Virus record (IMG/VR): IMGVR_UViG_3300037434_000044
Coordinates: 1-28,276 of that record
Direction: 5' to 3' (one strand)
DNA from: a virus
DNA: 28,276 nt
Of the stretch, positions 16,971 to 24,696 are shown one piece after another. The notes below the pieces were generated by a model. It was not told the origin of the DNA. It ran no database searches and saw nothing but the letters and a program-made list of their open reading frames with translations. The position numbers and the translations under genes were made by a program. How positions within the stretch are numbered: the stretch's first letter is position 1; each line of letters opens with the position of its first letter.

Positions 16971-17651
16971 ATGTCTAATAACGGAAACTTTGCTCCTTTA
17001 GTAGCTTCAAGAGATGGCAGCTTTGTCACCTTTTTAACCCCCTGTATCGCGGTTCCCTACAATCCGACCTCGAACGATTCTAACGTCCAGCTTTTTCAAT
17101 CATGGCAAAACACTGTAACAAAGAGTTTCTTTGTTTATTCAGGTGCTGGCGCATGGGTACAAGTAACCAGCGGAACGGGCGGAGATATCACTTCCCTCAC
17201 AGGTGACACAGGCGGAGCGCTTTCTCCCGTCGCAGGCAACATTAATATCGTTGGCGGCTCAGGCGTAGTTGTAGCTGGATCAGGCAACACGCTCACTATT
17301 GACGTGTTTGGCACTAACGAAGGTACTGTAACTACTGTAGGCGCTACTACTGGAAACGTTATCACTTATGATCTAGGCGCTGCAGGTGTCTACTCGCTTG
17401 ATATCTTTATCGAAGGCTATGACGCAGCAACCCCTGCTGGTGTGGCTTATGCGATCACTGGTGGTGTTAGGACTACAGGTTCTGCTGGAGTGCTTATCGG
17501 TGCTCCTATGATCGACGCATTTGAAGAAGCTGCTCTATCAGCCGCAGATGTGGCTCTAGCCATTAGCGGAAACAGCCTTCAGATTGCAGTTACTGGTGTA
17601 GCTGGCAAAACCATCGTGTGGAAAGCACGTCTTGAATTTATTCGCTCATAG
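16971..17651 (+). CDS. Fibre-associated beta-rich protein, 226 aa
   Basis: The protein begins with SNNGNFAPLVASRDGSFV and has a central low-complexity glycine/threonine part (TGGDITSLTGDTGGALSPVA), where DITSLTGD recalls the SLTGD/IVGDSG hinges that start each module of the two long fibres downstream. The C-terminal 120 residues form a compact beta domain ending in KTIVWKARLEFIRS. It is encoded directly before the long fibre genes with no terminator between them. I read it as a short fibre or fibre adaptor protein; a purely structural role is equally possible. Confidence 0.6.
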   Translation: MSNNGNFAPLVASRDGSFVTFLTPCIAVPYNPTSNDSNVQLFQSWQNTVTKSFFVYSGAGAWVQVTSGTGGDITSLTGDTGGALSPVAGNINIVGGSGVVVAGSGNTLTIDVFGTNEGTVTTVGATTGNVITYDLGAAGVYSLDIFIEGYDAATPAGVAYAITGGVRTTGSAGVLIGAPMIDAFEEAALSAADVALAISGNSLQIAVTGVAGKTIVWKARLEFIRS

Positions 17652-17663
17652 TACAGGTAACTT

Positions 17664-17777
17664 ATGTCAGTCCACGGTTTCTCTAATTCCACGCTCTATG
17701 CAACTAACGTCGATTTTCGCGGCGTAACTCCAGTCGTCGATCAGATGACAGCAGATGGCCAACTTCTTATTGGTTCA
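17664..17777 (+). repeat. N-terminal fibre anchor, copy 1
   Basis: Encodes the same first 38 residues as 19611-19724, but 22 of the 38 codons differ between the copies and every difference is synonymous by my count. This is a protein-level repeat that is strongly diverged at the DNA level. Confidence 0.9.
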
Positions 17778-19607
17778 AGCGTTGCTCCATTTATTCGATC
17801 TGGTTTGCTTACAAGTGTAGGGTCTACGGTTGATATTACCGTGGGTCATGGCACGATCAACCTAGAGACTATCGGCGGCGTTACAACAATCGTTGGCGAT
17901 TCTGGCCAAAGCGTTACAGGTGCAGTTACCCTTTATGCTGATCAAGCGGCTCTAAATTGCGGCTCAAGCGTAACCTTCACGACAGACGGTGCTCAGACAG
18001 CTACTTTCAATGTAACTGACTCAAGCAATAACACCCTTCTGGGCATCAATACAGGCAATCTTTCTCTTACTGGGTCTACGAACACTGGGCTGGGAGCGGG
18101 GGTTTTAACCGCACTCACGAACGGGATATCCAATTGCAGTTTCGGTCAAGGATCTTCAACCTCCATAACATCAGGGACTTATAATAGTTGTTTTGGAACC
18201 CTAGGTTTGAGCAGTCTTTCAGGTTCCTCATACTGTTCAGCTTTTGGAGCACAAGCCCTAGCCAATTTGTCCTCGGGAAACTATACGACTGGCCTTGGAT
18301 ACAATGCTGGGATCTATCTAAACGGTGCGGAATCAAGCTCAATTTGTATCAACAGCTACGGTGATACAGGGGTTAGTAATCGCCTTAAAATTGGGCAGGC
18401 TACAGGGACTGGCACTGGAGAATTATCGACATCCTTTATTTCTGGCATCAATGGCAATACAGCCTTAACTACCCCTCTCATGGTGGTTATCAATAGTTCT
18501 GATCAGCTTGGAACAATGCCACTTCCAACTAGTGGAGTTACATCACTAGTGGGTGATTCTGGAACGACTGTAGATGGTGCAGTAACCCTTACCACAGGCA
18601 ACTCTACACGAAACTGCGGTAGTACAGTTAAATTTGTCTCAGGGACTACGACAGTTACTCTAGATGTGATGGACTCAAGTAATAACTTGTTTTTGGGTAC
18701 CAACGCTGGAAATGCTGCCGATACAGGCCAAGACAATACTGCGGTAGGCTGGGGGGCGATGAGCTCAAATTCATCCTCAGCATATTGCGTAGCCATTGGA
18801 TATGGTGCTCTGGGTACATCCTCAGCGTCCTTGAACCACGTAGCGGTAGGCCTAGGGGCACTTGGTGCTGCACAAGGTTCTTCAGACTGCACAGCTCTAG
18901 GATTTGGCGCCTTAAATCAATCTGCGCACGGCATCCAAAACACTGCGGTAGGCAGCAATTGTTTGAATGTTCTTAACAATTCTTTCAATGCTAATGGCAA
19001 CGTGGGTATGGGGTATCAATGTTTTTCTTCAATGACAGGTGGCTCTCGCAACGTAGGGGCAGGTACTACCACAGGTAGTGCTTATACAAGTACTGAGAGT
19101 GACAACATCCTCATCAATAGTGCTGGGGTGGTCTCAGAGTCTAACACCCTAAGAATTGGCCATGCCACAGGCACAGGCAACTATCAATTAAACAAAGCCT
19201 ATATCCAAGGTATTGCAGGAGCTACCCTCTCAGCAGGTTCTCCTACTCCTTACCTAACCCTTACAGATACATCAGATGGTCAAATTGTTTGTCCTACGCC
19301 AGTTCAAGCTAGTGCAGCGTCTACTACCTATGGTTCCCTATCTGTAGGTACAGCCCTCCAGAACACTGCCAACTACCCTATCCTTGTGCATGTGCAGATG
19401 GTTATCTCTGCTGCGATTACAGGTGTGGTTAGTGTGGGTGTAGGTTCTACTAACAGCCCAACAGCTAGAGCTATCACTCCAACTCTTTCAGGTGCTTCAA
19501 GTCAATACTTTAGCTTTGTAGTCCCTGCTAAGTTTTATGCACAGATAACAACTTCTGGAACAGTAACAGTCACTTCTACAACTACATTTGCATCACAAAT
19601 AGGCTAA
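17664..19607 (+). CDS. Tail fibre / adhesin 1, 647 aa, with YadA-head-like repeats
   Basis: Residues 1-38 form an N-terminal anchor identical to that of the next gene, including the MTADGQLLIGS motif known from phage and giant-virus fibre-like proteins. Two modules follow, each opening with GDSG (about 78-81 and 297) and N-C-G-S strands, then tandem short repeats of the form N-x-x-x-G-x-x-A-L like trimeric autotransporter head repeats, and closing with an ININSxG-type and RIG..TGT strand. The last 100 residues, with GSLSVGTALQNTANYPILVH, match the C-terminal domain of many phage fibres. No peptidase S74 chaperone end is present. Trimeric fibre that binds the host is the likely role. ATG 17664 follows an ACAGGTAAC ribosome site. 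Confidence 0.8.
   Translation: MSVHGFSNSTLYATNVDFRGVTPVVDQMTADGQLLIGSSVAPFIRSGLLTSVGSTVDITVGHGTINLETIGGVTTIVGDSGQSVTGAVTLYADQAALNCGSSVTFTTDGAQTATFNVTDSSNNTLLGINTGNLSLTGSTNTGLGAGVLTALTNGISNCSFGQGSSTSITSGTYNSCFGTLGLSSLSGSSYCSAFGAQALANLSSGNYTTGLGYNAGIYLNGAESSSICINSYGDTGVSNRLKIGQATGTGTGELSTSFISGINGNTALTTPLMVVINSSDQLGTMPLPTSGVTSLVGDSGTTVDGAVTLTTGNSTRNCGSTVKFVSGTTTVTLDVMDSSNNLFLGTNAGNAADTGQDNTAVGWGAMSSNSSSAYCVAIGYGALGTSSASLNHVAVGLGALGAAQGSSDCTALGFGALNQSAHGIQNTAVGSNCLNVLNNSFNANGNVGMGYQCFSSMTGGSRNVGAGTTTGSAYTSTESDNILINSAGVVSESNTLRIGHATGTGNYQLNKAYIQGIAGATLSAGSPTPYLTLTDTSDGQIVCPTPVQASAASTTYGSLSVGTALQNTANYPILVHVQMVISAAITGVVSVGVGSTNSPTARAITPTLSGASSQYFSFVVPAKFYAQITTSGTVTVTSTTTFASQIG
18080..19075 (+). repeat. 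Tandem YadA-head-like repeats in fibre 1 (two blocks)
   Basis: Protein-level repeats of about 14-19 residues with pattern small-C/N-x-A/S-x-G-x-x-A/S-L, in blocks near 18080-18310 and 18730-19075, separated by a hinge (GDSG near 18553). Examples are CSAFGAQALANL, CVAIGYGALGTS and CTALGFGALNQS. The extent is approximate. Confidence 0.7.
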
Positions 19608-19610
19608 CCT

Positions 19611-19724
19611 ATGTCAGTCCACGGTTTTTCCAACTCTACGCTTTATGCTACCAACGTGGATTTCCGCGGTGTTACACCCGTTGTCGATCAAATGACGGCC
19701 GATGGCCAGCTTCTAATCGGGTCG
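19611..19724 (+). repeat. N-terminal fibre anchor, copy 2
   Basis: Encodes the same 38 residues as 17664-17777 with 22 synonymous codon differences and no amino-acid change. The proteins diverge beyond residue 38 (for example the SSVAPFIRSGLLTS versus SATAPFIRSGFLTS stretch). Confidence 0.9.
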
Positions 19725-22418
19725 GCAACGGCCCCTTTTATTAGGTCTGGGTTCCTTACAAGCGTTAACAATACTATTTTGTTTAATCTTGGTAACGGGA
19801 CGATCGACCTAGCTGCTAGTGGTGGCACTATCATCAATGGTGACACAGGGGTTCCAGTCTATGGCCCTAACATCTATGTCTATGCGGATCATGGCGACAA
19901 CTACTGTGGTAGCACAGTCCTCTTTGAGGGTATATCAGGCAATACAGATCTTCAGCTTCAGCTTTCTGATACCAATGGAAACACCTGCCTAGGCCAACAA
20001 AGTGGCAATGCTAGTAATCTCCTTACAGGGATACAAAACACCCTTGTGGGCACACAATGTGGATACTCACTGGTGGGTGGTTCTGGCACAGTAGCAGTTG
20101 GAAATCAAGCTCTACGCTCAAGTGTCAATGATAGTTATTCAACAGCAATTGGCACCTCAGCTTTATATAGTCTTAATGGCTCTATAGGCTTAACAGCTTG
20201 TGGTTACACTGCGCTAAGTGGAACTGTAAGCGATACAGGCTGCTCAGCTTTTGGGTATCAATCACTCGCTCAGCTCAATGGTGGGGGTAGCGCTAATAAC
20301 TGCTCAGCATTTGGTTACAACAGCTTATTTGCTTCTTTTACAGACAGCGACAATAGTTGTTTTGGTTTTAACACGCTCACAAATACCCAAGGGGGCAGTT
20401 TCAATTGTGCTTTTGGTTCACAGAGTATGCAAGGCACCTCGCCAAGCCATGCCACACGAAATTCTGCATATGGATACCAAAGCCTTTTTACATCAGGTAC
20501 TAACTGTAATTCAAACGTAGCTGTAGGGGCACAAAGCCTTTATAGCACAGCTGGCGATAGCTATTGTGTAGCAATTGGTGACGGAGCTTTACAGAATCTT
20601 AATGGTGTTAGTGGTATAACTGCTGTAGGATGTCAAGCTCTCTTTAGTAGTGTTCAGGACGCCCAGAATACTGCTCTAGGCTTTCAAGCTATGTACTCAA
20701 CTAACTCTGGGGGTATGGGAGGCAATGCTAACGTAGCGACAGGCTATCAGGTGATGTATTCCAATATCTCTGGGTCACAGTGCTTAGCTTCAGGTTTTCA
20801 GGCTCTGTTTAGTGCGACTACACCTAACTCTACAGTGGCAGAAGGCTACCAAGCCATGTATCAAAGCTTGACCTCTGTAGGCTGCACAGCAACAGGATTT
20901 CAAGCTCTCTATAGCTCACAAAATGACCAATACCATTGTGCTTATGGTGACAGCGCTCTCTACTCAATAAATGGCTCTAACAACTGCTCAGCTTTTGGTA
21001 CTGATTGCTTTGGCTCGCTAGTTACAGGGCAGAACTCATCAGGGCTGGGAGCATTTGTTTTTTCAAATATAACTACAGGGGAGGGCAACCTAGGGCTTGG
21101 CTATAGTGCTGGCTCAAGCTGCACTTCCAGCGACTCTTTCAACGTCTGCATAGCCTCCAATGGTCTTTCAGGGGACAATGGGGTTATCAGAATTGGTGAC
21201 ATTACAGGTTCTCCAGCTCAGAACCAGTTTCAAGCTGCATATTTCTGTGGTATTAATCAATTCACTCAAGACCCTCTATTAGCAGGGCCTCAAGTTGTTA
21301 CGATCAGCACATCCAACCAACTTGGAGTGACTAGCCTTCTATCTGGCGCTATCCAGACAATCGTTGGCGATTCTGGAAGTATAACAGGTAACACAGTTCA
21401 AATTTTCGCTAATCAAGCCATTCTAAATGCAGGTAGCACAGTTTCTTTTAGCAATAGTGGCACAACTAGCACGCTAAATTTAAGCGATAACAACCAAAAC
21501 ACCATCATAGGAAATGGCTCTGGAGTGGTTGCCCCTTTATTTGGGAGTGGTAACACTATTCTTGGAAGTGGAAGTTTTAATAATGCTGCCTCAGCTCATC
21601 AAAACGTAGGAGTTGGTGCACAGGTACTTGTAAATTGTGTTTCGGATGGTGGACTAGTCGCCATTGGTTATCAGTCAATGTATGCAGCTAATGGTGTAGG
21701 TCAATCAACAGCTACAGGTTTTTTAAGTCTGCAACAATCTGTTTCTGATAGTGGCAATTCAGCTTTTGGGTACCAATCTTTAACCTTTCTTAATGGAGCT
21801 GGAAGCGCAATTAATAACAGTGCTTTTGGTGTTAATAGTCTTCCCAACCTAGTAACAGGTTCTTTTTGCGTAGGTATAGGAGCCAACAGTGGTGAAGGGT
21901 ACACATCTAGCGAATCTAGCAATATTTGTATCAACAGCTATGGTGTGGTTGGTGAGTCCAATGTTGGAAGGATAGGGGCAGGAACAGGAACTGCCAACCA
22001 ACAATTAGCAGAGTTCTTCCTAAGTGGGGTGAATGGCAACACTCTAGGTGGCACTCCTCTAATGGTGGTCATAGATAGCTCTACAGACCAACTAGGTGTT
22101 CAGGCTATTCCTACGACTAGCGTTCAAGCGTTGACCCCTGTAACTCATGGAGCTTCTCCTTACACTGTCCTCACAACAGATCAATTTCTATCGTGTGCGA
22201 CTAGCGGTGGTGTGATTACTCTCCTCCTCCCTAACGCTCCAGTGACTGGTCAAGTTTGGACTGTCAAAGATGCCTCTGGTGCAGCAGCTACTAGCAACAT
22301 CACTGTAACCACAGTGGGTGGAGCGGTGACTATCGATGGGGTAACTTCCTATGTGCTCAACGTCAACTATCAATCAATCAGCGTTATCTTTGATGGCGCC
22401 TCATACTCGGTATTTTAG
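19611..22418 (+). CDS. Tail fibre / adhesin 2, 935 aa, with about 20 YadA-head-like repeats
   Basis: Starts 3 bases after the stop of fibre 1, with the same first 38 residues. Module 1 opens with GDTG near residue 77 and carries about 20 tandem short repeats (CSAFGYQSLAQL, CVAIGDGALQNL, CTATGFQALYSS). Module 2 opens with GDSG near 585 and carries a shorter set. Many repeats have Cys in the position where related repeats usually have Thr or Asn. The last 94 residues, with SPYTVLTTDQFLSC, NAPVTGQVWTVKDASG and a terminal YSVF, match the compact C-terminal domain seen in phage and giant-virus adhesins, so the gene appears intact. A trimeric, beta-prism receptor-binding fibre is likely. Confidence 0.8.
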   Translation: MSVHGFSNSTLYATNVDFRGVTPVVDQMTADGQLLIGSATAPFIRSGFLTSVNNTILFNLGNGTIDLAASGGTIINGDTGVPVYGPNIYVYADHGDNYCGSTVLFEGISGNTDLQLQLSDTNGNTCLGQQSGNASNLLTGIQNTLVGTQCGYSLVGGSGTVAVGNQALRSSVNDSYSTAIGTSALYSLNGSIGLTACGYTALSGTVSDTGCSAFGYQSLAQLNGGGSANNCSAFGYNSLFASFTDSDNSCFGFNTLTNTQGGSFNCAFGSQSMQGTSPSHATRNSAYGYQSLFTSGTNCNSNVAVGAQSLYSTAGDSYCVAIGDGALQNLNGVSGITAVGCQALFSSVQDAQNTALGFQAMYSTNSGGMGGNANVATGYQVMYSNISGSQCLASGFQALFSATTPNSTVAEGYQAMYQSLTSVGCTATGFQALYSSQNDQYHCAYGDSALYSINGSNNCSAFGTDCFGSLVTGQNSSGLGAFVFSNITTGEGNLGLGYSAGSSCTSSDSFNVCIASNGLSGDNGVIRIGDITGSPAQNQFQAAYFCGINQFTQDPLLAGPQVVTISTSNQLGVTSLLSGAIQTIVGDSGSITGNTVQIFANQAILNAGSTVSFSNSGTTSTLNLSDNNQNTIIGNGSGVVAPLFGSGNTILGSGSFNNAASAHQNVGVGAQVLVNCVSDGGLVAIGYQSMYAANGVGQSTATGFLSLQQSVSDSGNSAFGYQSLTFLNGAGSAINNSAFGVNSLPNLVTGSFCVGIGANSGEGYTSSESSNICINSYGVVGESNVGRIGAGTGTANQQLAEFFLSGVNGNTLGGTPLMVVIDSSTDQLGVQAIPTTSVQALTPVTHGASPYTVLTTDQFLSCATSGGVITLLLPNAPVTGQVWTVKDASGAAATSNITVTTVGGAVTIDGVTSYVLNVNYQSISVIFDGASYSVF
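20035..21120 (+). repeat. Tandem YadA-head-like repeat block in fibre 2
   Basis: About twenty protein-level repeats of roughly 14-20 residues following the pattern C/N-x-A-x-G-x-x-A/S-L/M-Y/F-S. They are diverged at the DNA level, so this is an old expansion and not a recent slippage array. A shorter block follows at about 21555-21900. Confidence 0.75.
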
Positions 22419-22426
22419 GTGTTCTA

Positions 22427-23014
22427 ATGGCATATGATGGCCCTCTTCCTCTAGTAGAAAAAGCTGGTGGAACTAATCAAGCTACCTACACAACAGGCGA
22501 CACACTCTACGCTAGTGCAGCTAACACTTTGTCTAAGCTTGCCATAGGTACTGCTGGGCAAGTGATGACTGTTGCAGGAGGTGTGCCTTCTTGGGCTGCT
22601 TCTGGTGGTGGTGGAGGGGTTGTGGGATTTGCTTCGACTGTTTCGACGACTGCGACTAGCACGGCAACTCTTGTTGATACATTTACAACGCCAACAACCA
22701 CCAATAGTGTGTTTGTGATTAGTATTACTTACACACCAACCTCATCTACTAGTAATTTAGTTTTTGATTTTTGTTGTCCTTATAATGGCCCTATGGGAGT
22801 TTTCTTGTTTCAAGGAACAACTCTCCTTAATTCATATCCAATGGCTCCAGCAAATGGTACTGCGATATTTAATTTTGTTAAAACCTCTGGAACCACTTCA
22901 TCAACAACCTATTCTGTTTACTATGCTTCTAACATTGCATTAAGCAACGCTTCTTTATTGGGTTCATATAATGGAACTGAATCAATGACCTTCTCTGTGA
23001 CAGAGATCGCCTAG
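22427..23014 (+). CDS. Short tail-fibre-like protein, 195 aa
   Basis: The N-terminus (LVEKAGGTNQATYTTGDTLY, then SKLAIGTAGQVMTVAGGVPSW) is the G-G-T..T-Y-T-x-G-D-x-L-Y segment found in phage tail fibres and collagen-like adhesins. A glycine hinge (ASGGGGGVVG) follows and then a globular beta domain of about 120 residues that ends in TESMTFSVTEIA. It is the last of three fibre-like genes in a row, starting 8 bases after the previous stop. It may be a short tail fibre or a distal fibre subunit. Both functions are inferred. Confidence 0.7.
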   Translation: MAYDGPLPLVEKAGGTNQATYTTGDTLYASAANTLSKLAIGTAGQVMTVAGGVPSWAASGGGGGVVGFASTVSTTATSTATLVDTFTTPTTTNSVFVISITYTPTSSTSNLVFDFCCPYNGPMGVFLFQGTTLLNSYPMAPANGTAIFNFVKTSGTTSSTTYSVYYASNIALSNASLLGSYNGTESMTFSVTEIA

Positions 23015-23062
23015 CCCCTAAATCACCCTTTTGCTACTATCCCCTTAACCCCACAGGTACCC

Positions 23063-23347
23063 ATGCCAGAAGCCCTTAAGCAAGCACTCCTCAAAGTCCT
23101 ACACTCAGCATTGCGCTCAGAAGGTCTTACTATCCTACAAGATGCCCAAATTGTGATTGGTCACCTACTAACTCCTGCTCAAGCAGCTCCATTAGCTCCA
23201 GCAGTTGCAGCAGCACAAGCAGCAACTCCAGTGGTTGCTCCAGTGGTTGCTCCAGTAACTCCAGTGGTTGCTTCAGTAACTCCAGTGGTTGCAGAAGCAG
23301 CTCCAGTGGTTGCTCCAGCAGCATTTTCAGAAGCTGTAATGGACTAA
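23063..23347 (+). CDS. Small protein with Pro/Ala/Val repeat tail, 94 aa
   Basis: The first 37 residues form an amphipathic helix region (MPEALKQALLKVLHSALRSE then a DAQIVIGHLL strand/helix); the rest is low-complexity A-P-V-V repeats (TPVVAPVVAPVTPVVASVTP). The frame is open with a clear stop, and the repeats are underlain by CCAGTGGTTGC units. The composition resembles flexible linkers or cell-wall-spanning regions. I do not recognise a family. The start has only a CAGGTACCC upstream, a weak ribosome site. Following the fibre genes and preceding a small membrane protein, it may belong to a lysis or surface group, but there is no direct evidence for that. Confidence 0.55.
   Translation: MPEALKQALLKVLHSALRSEGLTILQDAQIVIGHLLTPAQAAPLAPAVAAAQAATPVVAPVVAPVTPVVASVTPVVAEAAPVVAPAAFSEAVMD
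23228..23313 (+). repeat. Short tandem repeat CCAGTGGTTGC, 5 copies
   Basis: CCAGTGGTTGC starts at 23228, 23240, 23261, 23282 and 23303, spaced 12, 21, 21 and 21 bases. It encodes P-V-V-A units in the preceding gene, and is nearly unchanged at DNA level, so this is probably a recent, slippage-prone repeat. Confidence 0.85.
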
Positions 23348-23379
23348 AAAAGCACTTTGCATAGTAGCAGAGTAATACT

Positions 23380-23398
23380 AGGGGGAGCAATCCCCCCT
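23380..23398 (+). other. GC-rich hairpin with GCAA tetraloop before the last rightward gene
   Basis: GGGGGA (23381-23386), GCAA loop, TCCCCC (23391-23396): a perfect 6-base-pair stem closed by a GNRA-type tetraloop, 15 bases before the ATG at 23413. No T-run follows on either strand, so it is not a normal intrinsic terminator. It may protect the RNA 3' end, act in cleavage or slow translation of the next gene. Confidence 0.55.
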
Positions 23399-23412
23399 AA
23401 CCTAGAGGCCAC

Positions 23413-23577
23413 ATGAGCATTACCCTAATCATTGTTGTAGCAGCATCCCTAATCGTTGGCTATGTCAGCTCAAGGTTCCTGCCTCCCAATAGTCCCATCG
23501 AGCAGCTAGCTGAAGAAGAGATCAAGGCAGAGACAGGTGTGAGTGTAGACTTTAGCGCAGACAAGACTCAGAAGTAA
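23413..23577 (+). CDS. Small N-terminally anchored membrane protein, 54 aa
   Basis: ATG 23413 with AGAGG 5 bases upstream. The first 22 residues are a single hydrophobic helix (SITLIIVVAASLIVGYVSS), followed by RFLPPNSPIEQLAEEEIKAE, an acidic soluble tail with ETGVSVDFS. The S-P-x-E-x-x-A-E-x-x-I-K-x-E-T-G pattern is one I know from short phage proteins of unknown function; some are annotated as possible holin partners, but that is not established. It is the final gene of the rightward block. No transmembrane partner or endolysin is visible nearby. Confidence 0.7.
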   Translation: MSITLIIVVAASLIVGYVSSRFLPPNSPIEQLAEEEIKAETGVSVDFSADKTQK

Positions 23578-23580
23578 CAG

Positions 23581-23673
23581 CTATTTCCTCAACAAGTCCT
23601 TAGCGATCCCAACGATGATGCCTATTGCCGCCGCAGTTGCTATGGTGAACAGGATTGTTTGCGCGACGATCAT
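23581..23673 (-). CDS. Tiny single-helix membrane protein, 30 aa
   Basis: The minus-strand ATG at 23671-23673 overlaps the stop of the upstream gene in an ATGA (23670-23673), which argues that this short frame is real. The peptide is MIVAQTILFTIATAAAIGI then IVGIAKDLLRK: one hydrophobic segment of about 20 residues and a basic end, the topology of small holin-like or membrane-regulating peptides. It is the last gene of the leftward operon, ending only 3 bases from the last rightward gene. There is no clear ribosome site of its own, so it probably depends on coupling. Confidence 0.5.
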   Translation of the reverse strand: MIVAQTILFTIATAAAIGIIVGIAKDLLRK

Positions 23674-24056
23674 TTGTACAAAAACTCAGAGGTGAGCAAA
23701 TCGTAGTTAGGGAGCCCAAGAGCTCTCCATTCCGCAAACTTTTCGGACTTGCTGAGTATGTTATCTATTACGAGAGTGTCTTCGACTCTAGTGCAAATAT
23801 GTATCGCTTCAAGAGGGGCAGCATTGATAAAGAAAGGATTGTTGCTACAAGCGACTACCTCAAAGTCAAACAATGAGAAGTAATCCTTAGCTCTAAGTTC
23901 CTGAGCTTCTTGATCATCAACACAAAGCTCATTTAGAAAACAAATTGAATATTCATCACCTAACCATTTTAAGTGATCGACATATTCACGCTTGCGACTA
24001 GAGTCTTTACCTATGTAAAGAGCTTTTTGCATCTTAGGGGGTTCAATTACTTTCAT
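23670..24056 (-). CDS. Hypothetical early-operon protein, 128 aa
   Basis: The start at 24056 overlaps the previous stop in ATGA and has GAGG about 7 bases upstream. Soluble alpha/beta protein with a KALYIGKDSSRKREYV segment at the start, then a central SICFLNELCVDD strand and an FEVVACSNNPFFINAAP segment. The order (strand, basic residues, acidic residue-rich turn, strand) could fit a small nucleotide-binding fold, but no Walker or HAD motif is clear, so I claim no function. Genes in this position in phages often encode early host-takeover proteins. Confidence 0.6.
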   Translation of the reverse strand: MKVIEPPKMQKALYIGKDSSRKREYVDHLKWLGDEYSICFLNELCVDDQEAQELRAKDYFSLFDFEVVACSNNPFFINAAPLEAIHICTRVEDTLVIDNILSKSEKFAEWRALGLPNYDLLTSEFLYK

Positions 24057-24394
24057 TCCACAACCTCAGCGGCCTTCAGCAGCTCTTCCTCATTGTAGAG
24101 ACCCTTCTTAACGTCATCACAAACGCTATTGTGACCAGCTAATGCTTCTTTAAGCGATCTATACTTGAGTTTCCATTTTGAGAGATCGTGGGTATGTCCC
24201 TGCACGAATACGCGTGTGCCGAAGACCTTTGCCTCGCCGCCCATATCGTAGCCAACCCAGATCGTTACAACCTCAAAGTCTTGGCGCTTGCTAGACGACA
24301 CGCAGGTTTTAGCTACGTTCGCATACTCAGGGAGGCCAAGCAGGAGCTCCCATTGCTTTTGATTAAGCTTCTTAAGCTCTTTGTCTAGGTACAT
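24053..24394 (-). CDS. Conserved-type phage hypothetical protein, 113 aa
   Basis: Residues about 42-95 read FEVVTIWVGYDMGGEAKVFG, then a spacer and KYRSLKEALAGHNSVC. The combination of a VxTxWxGxD strand, a G..xxFxTxVF strand and an EALAGHxxxC/V helix matches a small phage protein family I remember as very common in unrelated phages; its function is unknown. The N-terminal 30 residues (MYLDKELKKLNQKQWELLLG) are an added helix. The gene overlaps the upstream stop by 10 bases and the downstream start in ATGA, so it is inside a tightly coupled operon. Confidence 0.65.
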   Translation of the reverse strand: MYLDKELKKLNQKQWELLLGLPEYANVAKTCVSSSKRQDFEVVTIWVGYDMGGEAKVFGTRVFVQGHTHDLSKWKLKYRSLKEALAGHNSVCDDVKKGLYNEEELLKAAEVVE

Positions 24395-24696
24395 GCGGCG
24401 TCTTTTTGGGCTTTGAGCTTCACAAACAGACCTTTCATGCTCACGAGATTGTTGTCGAAGTCTTCTTCGCTCAGGTTGCTATTGACCATGGTGCTGATAG
24501 ATACGCCTAGCATAGCGCGGATAGCTGCTTCAATATTCATATGACCTTCGTTGATAAACTTGCAGAACGCTAGCTCGGCCTCTTGCACGTCCTTCTCAGT
24601 AGGACGAACTATCTCGATAGGGTAGCTCGTCTCTAGGACAACAGGCTCGTTGATATCGATGACTTTTTCGATCGGTTCTTTTTTAGACTTTTTCAT
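24385..24696 (-). CDS. Hypothetical early-operon protein, 103 aa
   Basis: I choose ATG 24694-24696 (MKKSKKEPIEKV). A further upstream ATG at 24729 would add 11 residues and overlap the previous gene by 47 bases; the shorter start overlaps it by 14 bases, more like its neighbours. The N-terminal part is basic then acidic and disordered (about 1-35), followed by helical residues (EAELAFCKFINEGHMNIEAA) and a C-terminal FVKLKAQKDAA helix. No family is recognised. It may be a small DNA- or RNA-polymerase-targeting factor, a guess based only on placement. Confidence 0.6.
   Translation of the reverse strand: MKKSKKEPIEKVIDINEPVVLETSYPIEIVRPTEKDVQEAELAFCKFINEGHMNIEAAIRAMLGVSISTMVNSNLSEEDFDNNLVSMKGLFVKLKAQKDAACT

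Noticed and set aside
23187-23323. CRISPR array
   Set aside because: The CCAGTGGTTGC repeats are 11 bases, lie in a coding frame and have no unique spacers of constant length.
23130-23390. Minus-strand frame with QPLELL repeats
   Set aside because: It is the antisense of the CCAGTGGTTGC repeats of the 94-residue gene and shows no start site or neighbours on that strand.
23655-23876. Plus-strand frame opposite the leftward 128-residue gene
   Set aside because: The leftward gene has a coupled start and operon context; the plus frame has none.
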